In this document: piece by piece, positions 1-8,872 of the stretch
How the letters are laid out: each line of letters opens with the position of its first letter
How positions within the stretch are numbered: the first letter of the stretch is position 1
From: Trichaptum fuscoviolaceum
Lineage: Eukaryota; Basidiomycota; Agaricomycetes; Hymenochaetales; Trichaptaceae
Assembly: GCA_910574455.1 (NCBI GenBank)
Contig: CAJSYZ010000010.1
Location: 2,322,770-2,386,769 of the forward strand
Direction of reading: 5' to 3'
DNA: 64,000 bases
Program-made: the position numbers and the translations under genes
Notes under the pieces: model-generated
What the model was told of the DNA's origin: nothing
Databases searched by the model: none
What the model saw: the letters and a program-made list of their open reading frames with translations, nothing else

Positions 1-149
1 TAAGAATGAAAGGAGATGTACTCGGATTGCTGCCTCCAGCAGCATGCCAGCGACACTCTTTAATCACTCAAATGCCCTCAACTACGCACCCCACCCTCAA
101 TCATTCTACCTAACCTGCCTGCATCAGCTGTATGTCCTGAAGTGGATGT

Positions 150-392
150 CGCGAGAGCTGCCAGATAGTGCGCCGCCCGCACCCGAGGAGAGCTTCTGCA
201 TGATGGGATTTGCGACGCTGTCCAGCTCCTTTGTGCTTCTCCTCGAACTCCTGCTTTGATGCTTCCTGCGAGGCGTTGAGCCATGAGATCGTCTCGTTGA
301 TAGTAGTCTCTAGCTTTGCCTGGTTCTCGGACTTGCGCTTGTCCTTGAGCTTCTCGTCGTTCAGAGTGTTAAGGAGGTTGTAGGGGTAGGGC
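150..392 (-). pseudogene. Hsp70 C-terminal (lid domain) fragment inside H1
   Basis: Translation of the reverse strand gives SYNLLNTLNDEKLKDK, then ISWLNASQEASKQEFEEK, then KELDSVANPIMQKL. These are the hallmarks of the helical lid of cytosolic Hsp70 (family pattern NLRN.LNDEKL, ISWLD.SQEAS.EE.EEKQKELE, NPIM). A single extra G near position 225 (AAAGGAGCTGG where the family needs AAAGAGCTGG) breaks the frame. There is no ATPase domain, and the upstream part was replaced by unrelated sequence before the TRIM inserted. A sister fragment sits in H copy 2. This is a captured, non-functional gene piece, not a chaperone gene. Confidence 0.8.
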
Positions 393-393
393 T

Positions 394-604
394 ATTAAAA
401 CCCAAATGGCCCCACCAACACGTCAGTCCTTCGCACGTGAGGTGTCACTGCACCTGTGACGTCACAGTCCTTCGTGACGGGAAAACAACGGCACTTGTTA
501 AAATATGACTTGGGGGGGACTTGAACCCACGACCTCCACTCCGGGATGGCGCTCTAACCACTGAGCTACCAGGCCTTATTGGGGTTGAACTTTCAAATCC
601 AACA
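394..604 (-). repeat. TRIM LTR a
   Basis: Outer LTR of about 211 bp. On the minus strand it starts TGTTGGATTTG and ends TTTTAATA, so the ends are TG..TA rather than TG..CA. It holds the tRNA-like segment and a short inverted motif around TGTGACGTCACAG with a CRE-like TGACGTCA core. Confidence 0.75.
507..575 (-). tRNA. tRNA-like sequence in TRIM LTR a (probably not a functional tRNA)
   Basis: The minus strand reads GGCCTGG as 5' acceptor, TAGCTCAGTGG as an A-box, and GGTTCAAGTCC as a B-box close to consensus. The acceptor can pair GGCCTGG with CCAAGTC with one C-A mismatch and one G-T wobble. The D arm GCTC/GAGC is intact. The variable region is only about 2 nt and the anticodon stem needs a mismatch, so no anticodon is assigned. 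A TTTT run a few bases after the 3' end is a plausible Pol III terminator. It is best read as a tRNA-derived Pol III unit. Confidence 0.55.
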
Positions 605-666
605 GTCCCCCTGAAAGGAAACCCCAATGTCACATGCGCACTAAGCAACTAACAAGGCTCATAACC
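605..666 (-). other. TRIM internal domain with PPT and PBS
   Basis: Only 62 bp. On the minus strand the PBS GGTTATGAGCC (656-666) abuts the end of LTR b and the purine tract CAGGGGGAC abuts the start of LTR a. The same layout is repeated at 879-940. The PBS is identical to that of the copia element at 6106-6116. Confidence 0.75.
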
Positions 667-878
667 TATTAAAACCCAAATGGCCCCACCAACACGTCAG
701 TCCTTCGCACGTGAGGTGTCACTGCACCTGTGACGTCACAGTCCTTCGTGACGGGAAAACAACGGCACTTGTTAAAATATGACTTGGGGGGGACTTGAAC
801 CCACGACCTCCACTCCGGGATGGCGCTCTAACCACTGAGCTACCAGGCCTTATTGGGGTTGAACTTTCAAATCCAACA
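667..878 (-). repeat. TRIM LTR b (middle)
   Basis: Second LTR of the TRIM, apparently identical to LTR a over its length by eye, apart from a possible one-base length difference. Confidence 0.75.
781..849 (-). tRNA. tRNA-like sequence in TRIM LTR b
   Basis: Identical to the copy at 507-575, with the same A-box, B-box and downstream TTTT. Confidence 0.55.
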
Positions 879-940
879 GTCCCCCTGAAAGGAAACCCCA
901 ATGTCACATGCGCACTAAGCAACTAACAAGGCTCATAACC

Positions 941-1153
941 TATTAAAACCCAAATGGCCCCACCAACACGTCAGTCCTTCGCACGTGAGGTGTCACTGCA
1001 CCTGTGACGTCACAGTCCTTCGTGACGGGAAAACAACGGCACTTGTTAAAATATGATTTTGGGGGGGACTTGAACCCACGACCTCCACTCCGGGATGGCG
1101 CTCTAACCACTGAGCTACCAGGCCTTATTGGGGTTGAACTTTCAAATCCAACA
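941..1153 (-). repeat. TRIM LTR c
   Basis: Third LTR. It ends at the right-hand AGGGC target duplication and differs from the other two mainly near the tRNA-like 3' end. Confidence 0.75.
1055..1124 (-). tRNA. tRNA-like sequence in TRIM LTR c, acceptor altered
   Basis: Same as the other two copies, but the 3' acceptor has one extra base and a C-to-T change, so it pairs less well with the 5' acceptor. The A- and B-boxes are unchanged. Confidence 0.5.
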
Positions 1154-1458
1154 AGGGCTCGTCGCCCGAGGCCTAGAAAGCCGCGCTTGCGAGCATACAG
1201 CTCGCGCCCGAGAGGCGAGAGGCTGCGGAAGCAGAAGCAAGACGGCGTTTGCGCGAAGCAAATGCCATCTTGCCCGTCGTCCATAGCTCTTAGAGCGTGA
1301 AGATCAGTGAAGAAAGACAGAAAGGCGACGTTCGTGATGCGTGCAGATAGCGCGCCACGACCCTGAGAACCGCGTGAATTTACTATATATGGTATGTCTC
1401 AGACTTTTTTTCTGCCTCAAACATATCAATAACATACGGCTTGAATTTAATTTAGGCA

Positions 1459-1726
1459 TGTAGAGATATACTCAGTATTCGTGGTAGAAAACTCTACTAT
1501 ATTAAATCACCTGTAGAGATATACTACAGGCTCATCAGACAATGTCAAGAATAAGATACAAATGATATACTCACCTCAGTATTCGTGGTAGAAAACTGAG
1601 GTGAATTACAGGACGAGAGTGAAACTAAGTACAGTCGGCCATTCAGAGGCTGACTGGCACGCGTATTATATAATAAAATAGTCCATAAATGCGCAATTAA
1701 ATAGAGAATGTTCGTAAACTCTAACA
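1459..1726 (-). repeat. copia 3' LTR
   Basis: 268 bp. It contains two internal copies of a CAGTATTCGTGGTAGAAAACT module, the second framed by ACCTCAG/CTGAGGT as a potential hairpin. Confidence 0.95.
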
Positions 1727-1762
1727 CTCCCCCTGAGTTCGACTTCCTCGGACTCCCCCTGA

Positions 1763-4700
1763 CTAGAACATTCCAAGAAGGCCGACACATTTCTGATGAA
1801 GTACTGGTGATAAGGGCTTTGTCAAAATATCAGCAGGATTTGCTATGCCGCTGATATGTTCGACTGATATTTTGCCTTTCTTCACTTCGTCTCGAATATG
1901 GTGAACGGGTATGTCGATATGCTTTGTCTTGGCTTGTAGAACTGGATTGTAGGCCATTGCGATTGCAGCCTTATTGTCAACCTTGATGATTATCGAGTGG
2001 TCTCCGAAGTCTCTGTTAATTTCCTTGTTGAAATTTCGGACCCATAGTGCATGCTTAGCCGTAATGGATAGCGCCATATATTCAGCATCAGCCGTAGATA
2101 GTGCCACTACTGATTGCTTCTTCGATTTCCAGTTGATGGGACCTCCATTCATCATTACGACGAAGCCAGACACAGACTTTCGGTCTCCAAGGTCACCTCC
2201 GTAGTCAGAATCGCAGTAAGCCATTGGTTTATCAATCGTATCCGAAGCTCGATAGACAATCCCAAGATTTTCCGTGCCCTTGAGATACTTAAGCACTCTC
2301 TTAGCCATATCCCAGTGAATAGATGTGAAGTTAGACAAGTAACGTGCCAGTAAATTCGCGGAGAATGCTATGTCAATTCGCACCACTGTGGCTATCCAGA
2401 GTAATTCGCCGACGAGACTCCTATATGGGTATTGACCCTGAGCTTCAATTTGATTGACCGTAGATTTTGCCCGATCTAGTATCGCCAGGGCATCAGGAGG
2501 AAGCGGAGACGGGACAGGGTTTGCATCCGATAGGTTATACTTTTCCACGGCCCTAGATATCTTGTGTGGCACCGATATCTTGATCCAATCTCGACCCTGA
2601 TCGATTTCCACTTTCATTCCTAACACGATTCCAGGCTTAGCATATAGGTCCTTCTCCTTGAACTCGAATTTGGACGCGATGATCTTCCTCAGAGTGTCTG
2701 CCTCTGCGTTCCCTTGATTGGGAGCTGAACTCGACTTTGAAATGCAGTCGTCAACGTAGACTCCCATTAGTGACTCCCCCTCAGTTCCTGATCGGTAGAA
2801 CGCGCTAGGTGTTGAGGTGAGTTGTTTTAGACCACTTGACGCAAGAGTTGAGCTGAAATGTTGCGTCCAGGCTCTAGCACCTTGGCGAAGCCCGTAGAGC
2901 GCTTTCTTCAAGTGGCACACTTGACGATTGCCACCTGGTGGAATGAAACCGGTTGGGTAGGCGACGAATATATTGTCTTCGTCCAGCGGACTGTGAAGGT
3001 AAGCCGACGTGATATCTCTGACTGCAAGAGTTGAGTGCTTATCACCGGCTGCCATAGAAATAATGGCTTTTGCAACGTCGTAGTCTCCGGAAGCTGCAAA
3101 CGTGTCATTGAATTCGCCCGCAATTTGTGAGTCTCCTCTTGCAACCCAACGCGCGCGGTAATCCAAGTTTCCAGCAGGGTCAGATTTAATATTGAAGACC
3201 CACATTCCTTGAATGATGTGGGTGTCGTTTGGACGGTCCACGATATCCCACACATCCATTCCTTCAAGTTTCCCCACTTCGTAAGTGCACGCTTTTGTCC
3301 ATTCATCTTTCTGAGGTGTTGACATGGCTTCGTTCCAGGTTCGAGGGATGATAATGCCGTCAACAACTCGTCGATCCTGAGTGGCATTGGCTGTCTCTGT
3401 GCGAGCGTTGCGAGCAGGAGTAGTGCGAAGGTTATACCTTGGTTCGGCTATATCGGCAGGTTCGTCGGGTGAAGGGTTGTTAGATGGCTCGGTATGGTCT
3501 AGGGCTTCACGACAGGGAAGGTTATTGTTGAGTTCGTCGAATACGACGTCTCGAGATATAACAAGCTGGTGAGTCGGCAGCATTATTCGATAAGACGCAT
3601 CGGAGTTGACGCCGACGAATACTCCAATATTAGATTTGTTGTCCAGTTTCTTCCTGTGCTCGGGGACTGTACGGACGAAGGCTTTGCATCCAAATGCTCG
3701 TAAGTGCGAGATATCGGGTTTGACTCCAAACGCAAGCTCATAAGGGGTTTTGTCTTTTGGCAGAAATGATGCGCCGGTTCTGTTGTGGGTGTATGCAAAG
3801 TGGTTGTATGCTTCAGCCCAATATGCACGACTTAGACCGGCATCAATCAATGTTGACCGTACTGCATTTGATCCCGTGCGATTGATGCGCTCAGCGATGC
3901 CATTCATCTCGTGGCGATGGGGAGCAATTAGACGATGTACAATGCCACGAGAGGTGAGATAGGCGTCCATTTCCCCATTGACAAATTCTCCGCCGTTGTC
4001 TGAGTGCAAGTTCTGGACTCGGGTGTCAAATTGGTTTTCAATGTAAGCGTCAATTTCGCGGAATTTCTGCAATATTACGGCCCCTGACTTCTCTGCGACA
4101 GCGTATGTCCACAGGTATCCGGTGGCTTCATCGATGAATTTTAGCGAGTAGATAGCCCCACTGAAAGACCTGTCAACCATATATTCGATGTCGGTATGGA
4201 TGGTCGAGAAGGGTTTATTTTGGCGTTCTTCAGGGGCTCTCGCAGGTGCGTTGCTAGCCGTTTGTTTACCCATTATGCAGGCATCACACTGACATTTCAT
4301 ATCGTCTTCAGAGATGGTCATTCCTTCGACGGTGTTATGCTTATCCATTCGGCGAAGCCGGTTGGATGATGCATGCATTAATTGTTGGTGCCACACGCTT
4401 AGTGGCGCAGATCCATTTTTTGGAGTTGTCGCAAGTGAAGACGACTCGACTTTATGGATTGTCATGCGCACTCTATATGCGTTGTTAGACGATATGGCAA
4501 ATCCGAATGGTTTCTTCTTGCGGTATAAGACGGCCTTTTTGGCGAGGAGCACGATTGACACTCCGGCTTGCGTGAGTTTCGTTCCGGACATGAGGTTGGA
4601 TGCCAGGTTAGGAATGTGTAATATGTCTTTCAATAGGACTTTCGTGATGTTTCCATTGTAGATAAAGGACGTTATAATGGTACCCTTCCCAGTGGCAATT

Positions 4701-6049
4701 ATCGAGTCTCCGACCCCTGCCAAGTTGACGCGAATAGGATCGATGGATTGATATTCATGGAAACATGTCTTATCATAAGCCATATGAGACGTCGCGCCTG
4801 TGTCAAGCAGCCAATCTGTATTGCGATCAGACGTGTTCGCGATCATAGCAAATTGAGTATCGATTTCCGCGATGGACGCAGTCTCCTGGGTTACTTGAGC
4901 TGCTTCCGTTGTAGATCCTTTCGACCCTGACTTGGCGTTCCGGTTACGCATGTGTGCCGGTATCTCCCATCCAGGGATGGTAGATTTGCCTTCAGCGCCA
5001 CCCCCTGGACTCCAGCACTGTTCAATCGTGTGCCTGACTCCCCCGCAATTGGAACACGCGGTACGTTTAGACTTTTTGACCGGGTTATTGTTCGAACGAC
5101 GAGTACTGGATGCAAGGAGAGCGGAGTCATTTGACCGAGTCCCAGGTGCGGTGGTTTTGCGCGATGAGACTAGCAATAAATGATTGATAAATTCTTCGGC
5201 CGTTTTACAGCTCTCAGCATATAGGGTGTATGCGTCCCATTGGCTGTTCATGATGGAAGAGCATATAATGCCACGCCAGTCATTGTCTTCGAGAATGCCA
5301 CCCGCATTTGTTAATTGTGACTTGAATGCACGCATTTGAGTAATATGGTCTTCCATTGATTCCCCAGAGCCTATAGTTTTACTGCGAAGGAGGGTGTTCG
5401 CATTTGCGACAGCATTGATAGAGCCGCGTTGAAAGCGAATTTGCAGAGCGAGCCACAGATCGTATGCGGTTTCGGACTGGAAATCAGCCATTAGTTTCCC
5501 ATCAACATTGCCATGTATTTGCAGGTAAGCCCGAGTATCTGCTTCGTCAAAGAGCTCGTCAAACTCATTTGCGTAGCCATCAATGATAGTATCCAAGTGT
5601 CGATGCTTCATGATTTTATATCCATGACGAGCCCATTGCACGTAGTTGCTGCCGTCAATGGCGAGTGGATCCATCTTTACGAACTTGTCGCCCGGAGGGG
5701 GTATTAGACGATTGTAACGACTTGAGAGATAGGACGGAATAGCAATGTTTGTGGTGGCTGGCAGGGGGGGGATAGAGGGAACATGCGATAATTCTGCATC
5801 CTGAGCAGTGAATTCCCCCAACAGATCCTTTGAGTCCGTTTCAGCGGGTATCTGGAATGAAGTATGCTCATCTTTGACAGAGCCTGTGTTCTTCATTTCC
5901 GACTTCAGAGGGTTTTCGGACGATGTTCCGGGTGGCACATCTTGGGCTTTGGTTATTAGCGAGCTAAATAGTGCCGCAATCGCCGGAGAGTCATCATCGT
6001 TGTTAAGGAGCACACGGAGAGCAGCTAGCTTCTTAGGAGAGATAGACAT
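1763..6049 (-). CDS. copia Gag-Pol polyprotein, single ORF
   Basis: 1,428 residues, typical for a one-ORF copia element. Domains in order: capsid-like UBN2/Gag region (about 120-300); zinc knuckle CSNCGGVRHTIEQC (about 332-345, CX2CX4HX4C); aspartic protease WLLDTGATSHM (about 413-423); GAG-pre-integrase zinc region HQQLMH..CQCDAC (about 554-593); integrase core with D in HTDIEY (about 619), D in SDNGGEF (about 684) and E in NGIAER (about 720), the DX35E spacing; reverse transcriptase with YVDD in VYVDDCIS (about 1,090); RNase H with CDSDYGGD and the DAEYMALS motif near 1,310-1,360. All catalytic signatures are present and there is no stop or frameshift. The ATG at 6049 is the first in frame, 67 bp inside the 5' LTR boundary. 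Confidence 0.95.
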   Translation of the reverse strand: MSISPKKLAALRVLLNNDDDSPAIAALFSSLITKAQDVPPGTSSENPLKSEMKNTGSVKDEHTSFQIPAETDSKDLLGEFTAQDAELSHVPSIPPLPATTNIAIPSYLSSRYNRLIPPPGDKFVKMDPLAIDGSNYVQWARHGYKIMKHRHLDTIIDGYANEFDELFDEADTRAYLQIHGNVDGKLMADFQSETAYDLWLALQIRFQRGSINAVANANTLLRSKTIGSGESMEDHITQMRAFKSQLTNAGGILEDNDWRGIICSSIMNSQWDAYTLYAESCKTAEEFINHLLLVSSRKTTAPGTRSNDSALLASSTRRSNNNPVKKSKRTACSNCGGVRHTIEQCWSPGGGAEGKSTIPGWEIPAHMRNRNAKSGSKGSTTEAAQVTQETASIAEIDTQFAMIANTSDRNTDWLLDTGATSHMAYDKTCFHEYQSIDPIRVNLAGVGDSIIATGKGTIITSFIYNGNITKVLLKDILHIPNLASNLMSGTKLTQAGVSIVLLAKKAVLYRKKKPFGFAISSNNAYRVRMTIHKVESSSLATTPKNGSAPLSVWHQQLMHASSNRLRRMDKHNTVEGMTISEDDMKCQCDACIMGKQTASNAPARAPEERQNKPFSTIHTDIEYMVDRSFSGAIYSLKFIDEATGYLWTYAVAEKSGAVILQKFREIDAYIENQFDTRVQNLHSDNGGEFVNGEMDAYLTSRGIVHRLIAPHRHEMNGIAERINRTGSNAVRSTLIDAGLSRAYWAEAYNHFAYTHNRTGASFLPKDKTPYELAFGVKPDISHLRAFGCKAFVRTVPEHRKKLDNKSNIGVFVGVNSDASYRIMLPTHQLVISRDVVFDELNNNLPCREALDHTEPSNNPSPDEPADIAEPRYNLRTTPARNARTETANATQDRRVVDGIIIPRTWNEAMSTPQKDEWTKACTYEVGKLEGMDVWDIVDRPNDTHIIQGMWVFNIKSDPAGNLDYRARWVARGDSQIAGEFNDTFAASGDYDVAKAIISMAAGDKHSTLAVRDITSAYLHSPLDEDNIFVAYPTGFIPPGGNRQVCHLKKALYGLRQGARAWTQHFSSTLASSGLKQLTSTPSAFYRSGTEGESLMGVYVDDCISKSSSAPNQGNAEADTLRKIIASKFEFKEKDLYAKPGIVLGMKVEIDQGRDWIKISVPHKISRAVEKYNLSDANPVPSPLPPDALAILDRAKSTVNQIEAQGQYPYRSLVGELLWIATVVRIDIAFSANLLARYLSNFTSIHWDMAKRVLKYLKGTENLGIVYRASDTIDKPMAYCDSDYGGDLGDRKSVSGFVVMMNGGPINWKSKKQSVVALSTADAEYMALSITAKHALWVRNFNKEINRDFGDHSIIIKVDNKAAIAMAYNPVLQAKTKHIDIPVHHIRDEVKKGKISVEHISGIANPADILTKPLSPVLHQKCVGLLGMF

Positions 6050-6105
6050 AGTAGTGTAGCTTGTGTCACGAAATAGGAGCGGATCTGTTTAAAGATTAAA
6101 GCGGT

Positions 6106-6116
6106 GGCTCATAACC
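6106..6116 (-). promoter_or_regulatory. copia primer-binding site, half initiator-tRNA-Met type
   Basis: GGTTATGAGCC lies directly after the 5' LTR. Its complement GGCTCATAACC is the anticodon arm of eukaryotic initiator tRNA-Met (CAT anticodon), not the tRNA 3' end. Drosophila copia and Ty5 are known to prime from a cleaved half of this tRNA, so the same is inferred here. Confidence 0.8.
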
Positions 6117-6384
6117 TGTAGAGATATACTCAGTATTCGTGGTAGAAAACTCTACTATATTAAATCACCTGTAGAGATATACTACAGGCTCATCAGACAA
6201 TGTCAAGAATAAGATACAAATGATATACTCACCTCAGTATTCGTGGTAGAAAACTGAGGTGAATTACAGGACGAGAGTGAAACTAAGTACAGTCGGCCAT
6301 TCAGAGGCTGACTGGCACGCGTATTATATAATAAAATAGTCCATAAATGCGCAATTAAATAGAGAATGTTCGTAAACTCTAACA
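6117..6384 (-). repeat. copia 5' LTR
   Basis: 268 bp, apparently identical to 1459-1726. Ends TG..CA. Confidence 0.95.
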
Positions 6385-6880
6385 AGGCATATGGAGCTCA
6401 GGCACAAACCCTTAGGAGATACATTACATTCATATGTATGTATAGTAAAATCCTGGAGGCTACAGAACGTGTTGTAAAGGGTATACAGTAAGACTACAAT
6501 GGAAATGCATGATTCATGCATATTTCCTACAATTCTTTGATTTCTCTTTTATCTTACATTGCTCTGATTGACTTAGAATCTTGTTTTTATACTCCATGTA
6601 TATTATTGAAGCTCTCGAAAAAGTATGGGTCTTAATGTGTCTGTACAAAAGGCTACAAAAATGAAACAATCTCTAAAATGGGCCATTTTGAGCACTTTTG
6701 AGTCAAAATTCAATATTTGCAGCTAGTTTCAATATATTAATGATGATTAAAAAATACAGATATGCTACATAGCAATAAAAGAAGCTCTAATGAAGCAAAA
6801 TCAGGTGCTATAATGGAAGTTACTAAGAAAACAATTGCGAAGTAAAGAAATCAGCCTGAGAGTGGAACACATGTGTACAA
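6385..6880. other. AT-rich non-coding segment of H1
   Basis: No ORF or RNA gene is seen. It aligns with about 38570-39085 of H copy 2, for example the near-palindromic AATGCATGATTCATGCAT and the stretch around GTACAAGTTTC, which is the gypsy A target site. Confidence 0.6.
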
Positions 6881-6885
6881 GTTTC

Positions 6886-7353
6886 TGTTACGTCTCAACT
6901 TACGGTCTCGTATAGTTGGGGAACGCAACGTTAAGTTGCTCAGTAGATAGCGGAGCTGGGGCTCGACACTAAGTGTTGTATGGACAGAGGCCTACGATGT
7001 GGAGTAGAGATAAACAGATGTATAGCAGAGACTAGAGACGGGGGGTTTGACAAAGGAGATCGAACTTAGAGTTTGATCATGCTAAGTACAGGGGTTTATA
7101 TACTGTAGCTGCGGAGCAAGGGTACATCGGAAGATGAGTAAGAAGAGAACAATAAGAGAGTAGACGATAGGCTACTAATAATAGTGTGAGAGCGATGGGC
7201 AGAGGGTTAGGGCAAAGGGTACATGTGTAACATCGGGATTGGCTGAGGGTTGAGGGTTACATCGGAGGATGACTGAGCAGAACAAGAATAGAAACAAATA
7301 GGGCGAAGGGTTCGGAGTAATGGGGGCCGCTGACATAGTAAGAAAACGTAACA
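6886..7353 (-). repeat. gypsy A 3' LTR
   Basis: 468 bp, TG..CA. The upstream PPT in sense is AAGAACGGGGTAA at 7354-7366. Confidence 0.95.
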
Positions 7354-7501
7354 TTACCCCGTTCTTAAATTGAAACGTAGTGGAAATCAGTAAAGAAAAT
7401 GGCCGTTATAGGGACAAATTAAGTCCAATAGACAATAAGGAAAAACATGCCATATAAGCGAAGTTAACGCCAATAGGGTATCCAGGTTGGCAACAGGTGC
7501 T

Positions 7502-8380
7502 TTAGTTGTTTGCAGGTGGGTTTCTCTTCATTACGCGTTGTTGAGCAATTCGGTTAGGTGCGCACTCATCGTCATGACCATCGTGTTGTCCACATGAGGG
7601 GCATGTATACTTGGGGCATCCAATGATGGTGTGTCCAGGTGCACGTATGTTGCAGTATGAACATGTATAGAATTTGCAGGTGGACGCGGCCAGGTTGTAG
7701 TGGTGGTCGACAGCGGAGTGTTGTGTGCATTCCTTGGGGTCCAGAGACATAGACGTAAAAGGATTGTTGTCGACTTTCGGGCTGTATGTGGGTGAGGGTG
7801 GGGCTGTGTTGACACGATACTCTTGGTCTTCTTGTAACTGTATTGGCAATTGTAGACGAATGGGTTCGGACAGGCGATTGATGAGTTCTTTGCGTTCTGG
7901 GACTTGAGTGCCGACGGAGTGAAGGGGTGGGCGAGGTACTTGGTCAGCAAGGTCTTTAGTGAGGTCGATGATGTCGTCCTCCGTGGTGAGGTTAATGACC
8001 AATGGGGCAAATAACTCTTGAGGCGCTGTTTCAAGGAGTTCCGTAAGGGCAAATCGTCGCATGTCTTGGAATGACTCTTGAGCCCGTCGCAAGAGATGGA
8101 GAGATCCTTCGATGATGGCAATGGTGGGATTGAGAATCTCCTGGTTTCGGGTAACAATATCATAACATTGGGTCCAGTTGGCAAGAAGAGGAGTGTCATC
8201 ATATGTTGATTGACTTAGGCGTTGGTGGAAGGTGCGAGTTGAAAATAATTCAAGGATCTGGCGAGATTGCAAGGGGTTGTGGGTGTCGAGGCGTAAGGCT
8301 GGTGGTTGGAGAGATGATGTGTATGAACGAAATAAGGGGTTGTGACGAGATGGGTTGCGTTGGGAACGGGCGGGTGGCAT
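7502..8380 (-). CDS. gypsy A accessory ORFd, Cys/His-rich C-terminus, unknown function
   Basis: 292 residues. The first 200 or so are polar and Pro-rich with no recognised domain. Near the C-terminus are two knuckle-like motifs, CSYCNIRAPGHTIIGC (CX2CX6HX4C) and CPSCGQHDGHDDEC, which suggest nucleic-acid or zinc binding. It starts two codons after ORFc stops (TAA GTC ATG) and in the same frame, so it is either reinitiated or reached by readthrough. Copy B keeps the same length and start with few changes. It could be a third Gag-like or nucleocapsid-like product; this is inference. Confidence 0.65.
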   Translation of the reverse strand: MPPARSQRNPSRHNPLFRSYTSSLQPPALRLDTHNPLQSRQILELFSTRTFHQRLSQSTYDDTPLLANWTQCYDIVTRNQEILNPTIAIIEGSLHLLRRAQESFQDMRRFALTELLETAPQELFAPLVINLTTEDDIIDLTKDLADQVPRPPLHSVGTQVPERKELINRLSEPIRLQLPIQLQEDQEYRVNTAPPSPTYSPKVDNNPFTSMSLDPKECTQHSAVDHHYNLAASTCKFYTCSYCNIRAPGHTIIGCPKYTCPSCGQHDGHDDECAPNRIAQQRVMKRNPPANN

Positions 8381-8383
8381 GAC

Positions 8384-8872
8384 TTAGAGGGAATGAGTCG
8401 GACAGTCGTAGTGACAACAACTGCAGGTGCAATAGGGGTCAGAGCGGCGAGGTTCAAAGTGGCTGAAGTGATGACGATGTCGGACAATGGGTCGAGTGAT
8501 TGTGAGTGGGGGTTGAACACGAGCAGATTTGTTGAAATAGTCAATGAGTCGATGGGCGTAATCAGGGTTGTTAAAGAAGGTGTGGATGAGAAATACCGAG
8601 ATTGTTGGGATGTGGAGTCCAAGTCCGGTGGGGGGTTTGAAGTACTTGTACTCCCAGTCTGGGTCGTAGTGGTCTTTGGACCAAGCTCCGGAGTATACGG
8701 GTCGGACAGCGTCCAGGTAATGGGGGCGAGTTGGAATCGAGGTAGTCGGTAATGCGACAGTATGGGGTTCAGGTGTTGGTGGCTGTTTGTTCGATGGGGA
8801 GAGCGTATAGTCGTTTATGATGTTAGATGAGTGGGGATATGAGAAGTGAACGAGTTTTTTGGATGGGGACAT
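8384..8872 (-). CDS. gypsy A accessory ORFc, unknown, Cys-rich tail
   Basis: 162 residues. The start codon directly follows the pol stop (TGA ATG) in the same frame. The body is rich in Tyr, His and Pro with no recognised fold. The tail reads DPYCTCSCCHYDCPTHSL, a compact Cys/His cluster. It is conserved at full length in copy B (45747-46235). A pol-ORFc fusion by stop readthrough and termination-reinitiation are both possible. Function unknown. Confidence 0.6.
   Translation of the reverse strand: MSPSKKLVHFSYPHSSNIINDYTLSPSNKQPPTPEPHTVALPTTSIPTRPHYLDAVRPVYSGAWSKDHYDPDWEYKYFKPPTGLGLHIPTISVFLIHTFFNNPDYAHRLIDYFNKSARVQPPLTITRPIVRHRHHFSHFEPRRSDPYCTCSCCHYDCPTHSL

Larger units (their letters stand above)
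394..1153 (-). mobile_element. TRIM: three LTRs with two short internal domains, tRNA-like unit in each LTR
   Basis: A unit of about 273 bp occurs as LTR, internal, LTR, internal, LTR. On the minus strand each LTR runs TGTTGGAT...TTTTAATA. It is followed directly by a primer-binding site GGTTATGAGCC, and the next LTR is preceded by a purine tract CAGGGGGAC. The internal domains are only 62 bp. The insertion is flanked by AGGGC at 389-393 and 1154-1158, a 5-bp target duplication, and the paralogous site near 38285 lacks the insertion. There is no coding capacity. The three-LTR form probably came from recombination between elements. Size, PBS, PPT and TSD fit a terminal-repeat retrotransposon in miniature. 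Confidence 0.8.
1459..6384 (-). mobile_element. Ty1/copia LTR retrotransposon, structurally intact
   Basis: The two 268-bp LTRs appear identical by eye (TG..CA ends). They enclose a single uninterrupted gag-pol ORF, and the whole is flanked by AGGCA at 1454-1458 and 6385-6389. On the minus strand the 5' LTR is 6117-6384 and the 3' LTR is 1459-1726. Next to the 3' LTR is the purine tract CTCAGGGGGAG (1727-1737). Identical LTRs and an open ORF point to a recent, possibly still competent insertion. It landed in H copy 1. Confidence 0.95.

Noticed and set aside
394..1153. Three tandem cellular tRNA genes, or a CRISPR-like repeat array
   Set aside because: The tRNA-like parts have a 2-nt variable region and no clear anticodon. 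The repeat units show LTR, PBS, PPT and TSD structure, and repeat length and spacing do not fit CRISPR.
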